Shown here one piece after another: positions 58,063 through 64,000 of a DNA stretch of 64,000 bases. Made by a program: the position numbers and the translations under genes. Within the stretch, counting starts at the first letter, position 1. Every line of letters begins with the position of its first letter. Source of the stretch: Nocardioides ochotonae (GTDB lineage Bacteria > Actinomycetota > Actinomycetes > Propionibacteriales > Nocardioidaceae). The notes beneath the pieces are model-generated. The model did not search any database and had not been told where the DNA came from. It saw only the letters and a program-made list of their open reading frames with translations. The stretch covers positions 1-64,000 of the forward strand of contig NZ_CP061769.1 in NCBI RefSeq assembly GCF_011420305.2. Direction: 5' to 3'.

Positions 58063-58515
58063 GCGCTCGCGCCGCCAGGACGACGGCGTCCCCGTCGCCG
58101 AGGCGATCGCCCGCATCGCGGCGCCCTGCCAGTACCTGCTCGCTGGGCGGGTGGTCGCCGGGAGACTCGGTGATGCGACCACGCCAGCCTCAACAGTCAG
58201 ATTGCGTCGACGTTTGGTCCCCAACGACAACGATCCGGCCTGTTGGGGTGCTGTTCGTGACCAATCGTTGGTGGTGTCGAGCGGCTCGGCGAGCGACCGG
58301 CTCGGTCGGCCGCTGACCACCGGCAACGGCCCGGAGCCGGGGCGAGTTCGTCCTACACTCATCGGGACCGATCCGGACGTACCCGCCCAGCGTGGTTCGT
58401 GCGACGGACGCACTGTCCGCCGGACGACGTGCGGGGGTGGCGCGCCCGCGCCGGCCTCGAGATGCCGGCGCCCGCCGGGGGTCTCGACCCCAACGGCTCG
58501 CAAAGGACAGCGCTC
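58063..58515. promoter_or_regulatory. Gene-free region with a possible leader before the SHOCT protein
   Basis: No gene is supported in this stretch. TACACT (58354-58359) is a candidate -10 giving a leader of about 150 bases. Two perfect stems occur: CCCCAAC (58219-58225) with GTTGGGG (58242-58248), upstream of the -10 and possibly a terminator for the DUF2470 gene, and GCGCCGGC (58448-58455) with GCCGGCGC (58464-58471) inside the leader. No known riboswitch pattern is apparent. Confidence 0.35.
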
Positions 58516-58896
58516 ATGGACTTCTGGGACGTCTTCTGGCTCATCGTCTGGTCGTTCTTCTTCATCTCCTACCTGATCATCTTGTTCCACATCGTCGTCG
58601 ACCTCTTCCGCGACCGGGAGCTCTCGGGCCTCGCCAAGGCGATGTGGGTCCTGGCGCTGCTGGTGCTGCCGGCGCTCACCGCGCTGGTCTACCTGGTCGT
58701 GCGGGGCCGAGGCATGGCCGGCCGCGACCGGCAGGCGGCGGAGCAGGCCGCGCAGGCGACCGACAACTACATCCGCTCGGTCGCGGGGACCTCCCCGGCC
58801 GAGCAGATCGCCACCGCCAAGCAGCTGCTCGACACCGGCGCGATCACCGAGGAGGAGTACGACGTCCTGAAGTCCCGGGCGCTCGCCGCCGTCTGA
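58516..58896 (+). CDS. PLDc_N and SHOCT domain membrane protein
   Basis: This 126-residue protein starts at ATG 58516 after AAAGGAC. Two membrane helices form a PLDc_N-type region (WLIVWSFFFISYLIILFHIV and WVLALLVLPALTALVYLVV). The cytoplasmic C-terminus ends in a SHOCT motif (AEQIATAKQLLDTGAITEEEYDVLKSRA without its final part). Such proteins are common in actinobacteria, with a proposed role in oligomerisation; function unknown. A longer frame from 58399 is possible but lacks a ribosome site. Confidence 0.88.
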   Translation: MDFWDVFWLIVWSFFFISYLIILFHIVVDLFRDRELSGLAKAMWVLALLVLPALTALVYLVVRGRGMAGRDRQAAEQAAQATDNYIRSVAGTSPAEQIATAKQLLDTGAITEEEYDVLKSRALAAV

Positions 58897-58973
58897 GCGT
58901 CGGGTGCCGGGAGCCGGGGAGAAGCAGCGGAGGGGAGGTCAGGACTGTCCGGACCCGCTGGTAGACAGGTCGC

Positions 58974-61097
<2,124 letters not shown>

Positions 61098-61118
61098 GGG
61101 GAGTCCTAGGCTCGGTCC

Positions 61119-62006
61119 ATGCGCATCGGCCTCGCCCTCCTGCCCGACGTCCCCTGGGCGGAGGCGCGGCACCGATGGCGCGCCACCGAGGAGATGGGCT
61201 TCGACCACGCCTGGACCTACGACCACCTGGTCTGGGGCGGGTTGCCCGACGCGCGCTGGGGCGGCGCCACCCCGCTGCTCGCCGCGGCCGCGGGGGTGAC
61301 CTCCACGATCACGCTCGGCACCCTGGTCTCCTCGCCGAACTTCCGCCACCCCTACCAGCTCTTCCGCGACGCCCAGATGCTCGAGGACGTCTCCGACGGC
61401 CGGTTCGTGCTCGGCCTGGGCGCCGGCGGCGACGTCGACTCCCGGGTGCTCGGCGGCGAGCCGATGGGCCTGCGCGAGCGGGTGGACCGCTTCCACGAGT
61501 TCGTGGAGGTGCTGACCCGGCTGCGCGAGGGCGACCGGGTCACCACGCGCGGTCGGTGGTTCTCCACCGAGGAGGCGCGCACCGTCGGGGGCCTGGACCG
61601 CACGCCGTACCTCGTGGCGGCCAACGGGCCCCGCTCGCTGCGCCTGGCCGCCCGCGCGGGCGACGCCTGGGTGACCACCGGGCCCGGCGGCGGGGTGGAC
61701 CTCGAGGAGTGGTTCGCCGGGCTGGCGCGGTCCGCGGAGACCTTCACCGCGGCGTTGCACGACGCGGGGCGCGACCCTGCGATGGTGCGCCGCTACGTGA
61801 TCACCGACGCCTCCCCGCACCTGTCCGACGCGGGTCGCTACGCGCTGTCGAGCGTCGGCTTCTTCACCGACCTGGCCGGACGGCTGGGCGAGCTCGGCTT
61901 CACCGACCTGGTCACCCACTGGCCGCGCGAGGACACGACCTACGTCGGCAGCGTCGACGTCCTCGAGGCGGTCGCACGCGACGTGCTGCCCCGCCTGCGC
62001 GGCTGA
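61119..62006 (+). CDS. LLM-class (luciferase-like) oxidoreductase, probably F420-dependent
   Basis: This 295-residue protein adopts the luciferase-like barrel: MRIGLALLPDVPWAEARHRW at the start, EEMGFDHAWTYDHL, LGTLVSSPNFRHPYQLF and RFVLGLGAGGDVDSRVLGG. Many actinobacterial members use coenzyme F420. There is no indication of the substrate. The ATG at 61119 has TAGGCT exactly 6 bases upstream. It begins 21 bases after the helicase gene and may have its own promoter. Confidence 0.92.
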   Translation: MRIGLALLPDVPWAEARHRWRATEEMGFDHAWTYDHLVWGGLPDARWGGATPLLAAAAGVTSTITLGTLVSSPNFRHPYQLFRDAQMLEDVSDGRFVLGLGAGGDVDSRVLGGEPMGLRERVDRFHEFVEVLTRLREGDRVTTRGRWFSTEEARTVGGLDRTPYLVAANGPRSLRLAARAGDAWVTTGPGGGVDLEEWFAGLARSAETFTAALHDAGRDPAMVRRYVITDASPHLSDAGRYALSSVGFFTDLAGRLGELGFTDLVTHWPREDTTYVGSVDVLEAVARDVLPRLRG

Positions 62007-62043
62007 GACCCCCGGTCCCCCGAACACCGGCCCCCGGAACGCC

Positions 62044-62077
62044 GCGAGGCGGCCACCCTGCCGGGTGACCGCCTCGT
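62044..62077. terminator. Bidirectional hairpin between the LLM oxidoreductase and MFS genes
   Basis: CGAGGCGG (62045-62052) pairs with CCGCCTCG (62069-62076), and CACCC (62054-62058) pairs with GGGTG (62063-62067) inside, with one mismatched pair and a 4-base loop. It separates the convergent genes. Confidence 0.75.
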
Positions 62078-62116
62078 CGACGTGCGCGTGCGGGCCGGGC
62101 CCGCCGTACCGCTGGG

Positions 62117-63601
62117 TCAGTGACCCATCATCAGCGCCGGGTCCGCCGGCACCTCCGCCTTGCGGCGGGGCAGCAGGAACGCCGGGATGAGCACGGCCGC
62201 GATCATCACGGTGGCGACCCAGAAGGTGCCGCTGAAGACCCCGGCCAGGTCGGCGAGGGGGTTGGGGCCCGTGAGGTCGACGTCGTTCTTCATGCCGTTG
62301 GTGAGCAGCACCGAGAAGATCGCGGTACCGATCGAGGCGGCGACCTGCTGGATGATGTTGAGCAGGGTCGAGCCGCGCGCGACGGTCGGGCCACGCAGCG
62401 TCTGCAGTGCGGCGGACATGATCGGCATCATCGTGGCGCCCATGCCGAGGCCCTGGATGAACAGCGCCGTGCCGAGGAACCAGTACGACGTGGTCGCGTC
62501 GAGGGTGGCGAACAGGCCCATGCCGATGACGATGGTCGTGACGCCGGCCAGCACGATCTTGCCGGGGCCGATCCGGTCGCTGAGCGCGCCGGCGATCGGC
62601 ATGGTCAGCAGCGCGCCGACGCCCTGCGGGGCGAGCAGCAGGCCGGAGGCGAGGGCGGTCTCGCCGCGCACGCTCTGGAAGTACTGCGGGAAGAGCAGGC
62701 TGGCGCCGAAGAAGGCGATCGCGAACAGCGACATCGCGATCACCGCGACGCTGAGGTTGCGGTTGGCGAAGAGGCGCAGGTCGACCAGCGGGTGGATGTT
62801 GCGGCGGGCCAGCGCCCACGGCACGAACGCGATGATCAGCAGCGCGCCGATGAACGCCGGCACCAGGACCTCGGCGTCCTGGATGGTGCCGGTCTCGGGG
62901 ATCATCGAGATGCCGTAGAGGAACAGCGCCAGGCCGGGGGAGAGCAGCACCATGCCGAGCCAGTCGAAGGACTCCGACGGGGTCGGGTTGTCGGCCGGCA
63001 GCACCTTGGCGGAGTAGATCACCGCGGCGAGGCCGATCGGCACGTTGATGAGGAAGATCCAGTGCCAGCTGAGGGAGTCGATGAGCGCACCGCCGACGAT
63101 CGGGCCGCAGATCGGGCCGAGCAGCATCGGGATGCCCATGACGGCCATGACGCGGCCGATCCGCTCCGGGCCTGCGGCGCGGGTCAGGATCGTCATGCCC
63201 AGCGGCACGAGCATGCCGCCGCCGAGGCCCTGGACCACGCGGAACGCGACCAGCATCTCCAGCGAGGTGGCCGCGGCGCAGAGCGCGGAGCCGGCCGTGA
63301 ACAGCACGATCGCGGCGAGGTAGAGCCGCTTGGTGCCGAACCGGTCGGAGGCCCAGCCGGTCAGGGGGATCACGCTGGCCAGCGCCAGCGTGTAGGCGGT
63401 CATCGTCCAGGCGACCTGCGCGGTGGTGGCGTCGAAGTCCTCCTGGAAGGTCTTCAGGGCCACCGAGACGACAGTGACGTCGAGGATCGACATGATGGCG
63501 CCGAGGACGACGACGCCGGCGACCAGCAGGACGCCACGATCGAGGCGGTCGGGCTTGCCGGGCGCGCCGGACGGGGGTTCGAGGGTGGTGTCGGTGCTCA
63601 C
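62117..63601 (-). CDS. DHA2-type MFS drug exporter (14-helix)
   Basis: This 494-residue efflux protein starts at GTG 63601. Fourteen helices are expected. The motif A region GWASDRFGTKRLYL and motif C GIPMLLGPICGPIVGG are present, together with the DHA2 pattern ILDVTVVSVAL near the start. Such exporters confer drug resistance by proton antiport. No regulator gene lies next to it in the window. It is convergent with the LLM gene. Confidence 0.93.
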   Translation of the reverse strand: MSTDTTLEPPSGAPGKPDRLDRGVLLVAGVVVLGAIMSILDVTVVSVALKTFQEDFDATTAQVAWTMTAYTLALASVIPLTGWASDRFGTKRLYLAAIVLFTAGSALCAAATSLEMLVAFRVVQGLGGGMLVPLGMTILTRAAGPERIGRVMAVMGIPMLLGPICGPIVGGALIDSLSWHWIFLINVPIGLAAVIYSAKVLPADNPTPSESFDWLGMVLLSPGLALFLYGISMIPETGTIQDAEVLVPAFIGALLIIAFVPWALARRNIHPLVDLRLFANRNLSVAVIAMSLFAIAFFGASLLFPQYFQSVRGETALASGLLLAPQGVGALLTMPIAGALSDRIGPGKIVLAGVTTIVIGMGLFATLDATTSYWFLGTALFIQGLGMGATMMPIMSAALQTLRGPTVARGSTLLNIIQQVAASIGTAIFSVLLTNGMKNDVDLTGPNPLADLAGVFSGTFWVATVMIAAVLIPAFLLPRRKAEVPADPALMMGH

Positions 63602-63697
63602 CGTGGGAGGCTACGTGGGCCGCCCGGGGACGGCGAGGGCTGAGGCCCCGCTCCGGGCATGGGAACTCTCACGCCCGGAACGGGAATAGAACTGGTT

Positions 63698-64000
63698 TCA
63701 GGAAACCAGCGCGCGGACAGCGTCGACCAGCGAGGCGTCGTCCGGCTCCACCCGCGGGGAGAAGCGCGCCACGACGGTGCCGTCGGCGGCGATGAGGAAC
63801 TTCTCGAAGTTCCAGGCGATGTCGCCGGCCTCGCCCTGCTCGTTGGGCGTGGTGGTGAGCTCGGCGTAGATCGGGTGCCGGTCCTCGCCGTTGACCTCGA
63901 TCTTCTCGGTCATCGGGAAGGTGACGCCGTAGGTCGCCGAGCAGAACTCCGCGATCTCCTCGGGCGAGCCGGGCTCCTGGCCCATGAACTGGTTGCACGG
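63698..64000 (-). CDS. Glutathione peroxidase-family protein, truncated by the window end
   Basis: Only the C-terminal part is visible; the gene continues beyond 64000. It reads from PCNQFMGQEPGSPEEI (resolving Cys and Gln) to WNFEKFLI and ends DAVRALVS. The peroxidatic Cys lies outside the window. It differs clearly from the complete copy at 39184-39675. It lies 96 bases beyond the MFS gene start on the same strand. Confidence 0.9.
   Translation of the reverse strand, partial: PCNQFMGQEPGSPEEIAEFCSATYGVTFPMTEKIEVNGEDRHPIYAELTTTPNEQGEAGDIAWNFEKFLIAADGTVVARFSPRVEPDDASLVDAVRALVS

Noticed and set aside
58399..58515. Upstream start for the SHOCT protein
   Set aside because: The added residues are non-conserved and Arg/Pro rich, and no ribosome site is seen; ATG 58516 begins the membrane region directly.

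Overview
The window is GC-rich actinobacterial chromosome around the replication origin. The core order dnaA, dnaN, gnd, recF, dciA, gyrB, gyrA, DUF3566 gene, tRNA-Ile, DLW-39 gene, tRNA-Ala, then ppiA, rhomboid, crgA, DUF881 gene and the cell-growth kinase operon (pknB, pknA, pbpA, rodA, pstP, fhaB, fhaA) is the classic actinobacterial arrangement. The SURF1-DUF3817 fusion, the double-length CrgA, the AlkB-rubredoxin fusion, the F420-type oxidoreductase and many leaderless-looking genes point to a Nocardioides-like member of the Propionibacteriales. That placement is inference from gene content, with no database search behind it.

Layout. 1-4.3 kb: dnaA, an ohrR/ohr peroxide-response pair, the dnaA-dnaN origin candidate, dnaN. 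4.4-13.5 kb: leading-strand replication and topology genes, then two tRNA genes around a tiny DLW-39 gene. 13.6-14.4 kb: a frameshifted nuclease-like gene and an empty stretch. 14.4-18.1 kb: cytochrome-oxidase assembly (SURF1) fused to DUF3817, a second DUF3817 copy, and a patatin/acyltransferase pair. 18.1-22.7 kb: alanine-rich protein, ppiA, rhomboid, a decayed gene, a dense DnaA-box cluster, double CrgA and the DUF881 protein. 22.6-31.4 kb: one minus-strand operon joined by 4-8 nt overlaps (a 3-nt gap at rodA/pstP) controlling cell-wall growth by Ser/Thr phosphorylation. 31.6-44.2 kb: tRNA-Leu, envelope phosphodiesterases, two paralogous lipoproteins, glutathione peroxidase, a TetR/MMPL pair, and another DnaA-box locus. 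44.2-47.1 kb: polyphosphate glucokinase diverging from an AlkB-rubredoxin alkane hydroxylase with a TetR gene, sharing a symmetric four-half-site operator. 47.1-51.3 kb: small membrane proteins, an XRE regulator, an IS110 relic and a frameshifted DUF222-HNH gene. 51.3-64 kb: peptidases, oxidoreductases, a hydrolase, a RecQ-like helicase with a phosphoribosyltransferase tail, an MFS exporter, and a truncated second glutathione peroxidase.

The most unusual signals are not genes. There are three separated DnaA-box loci (dnaA-dnaN, about 21.1 kb, about 44.05 kb). The 21 kb locus is denser in good boxes than the canonical interval and contains a 32-bp near-perfect palindrome bounded by two boxes. 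The ppgK/alkB operator is the best-defined new regulatory element. At least four genes look broken by frameshift or truncation (13.6 kb, 20.5 kb, 49.8 kb, 50.6 kb). No CRISPR array, rRNA, prophage or intact insertion sequence was seen.
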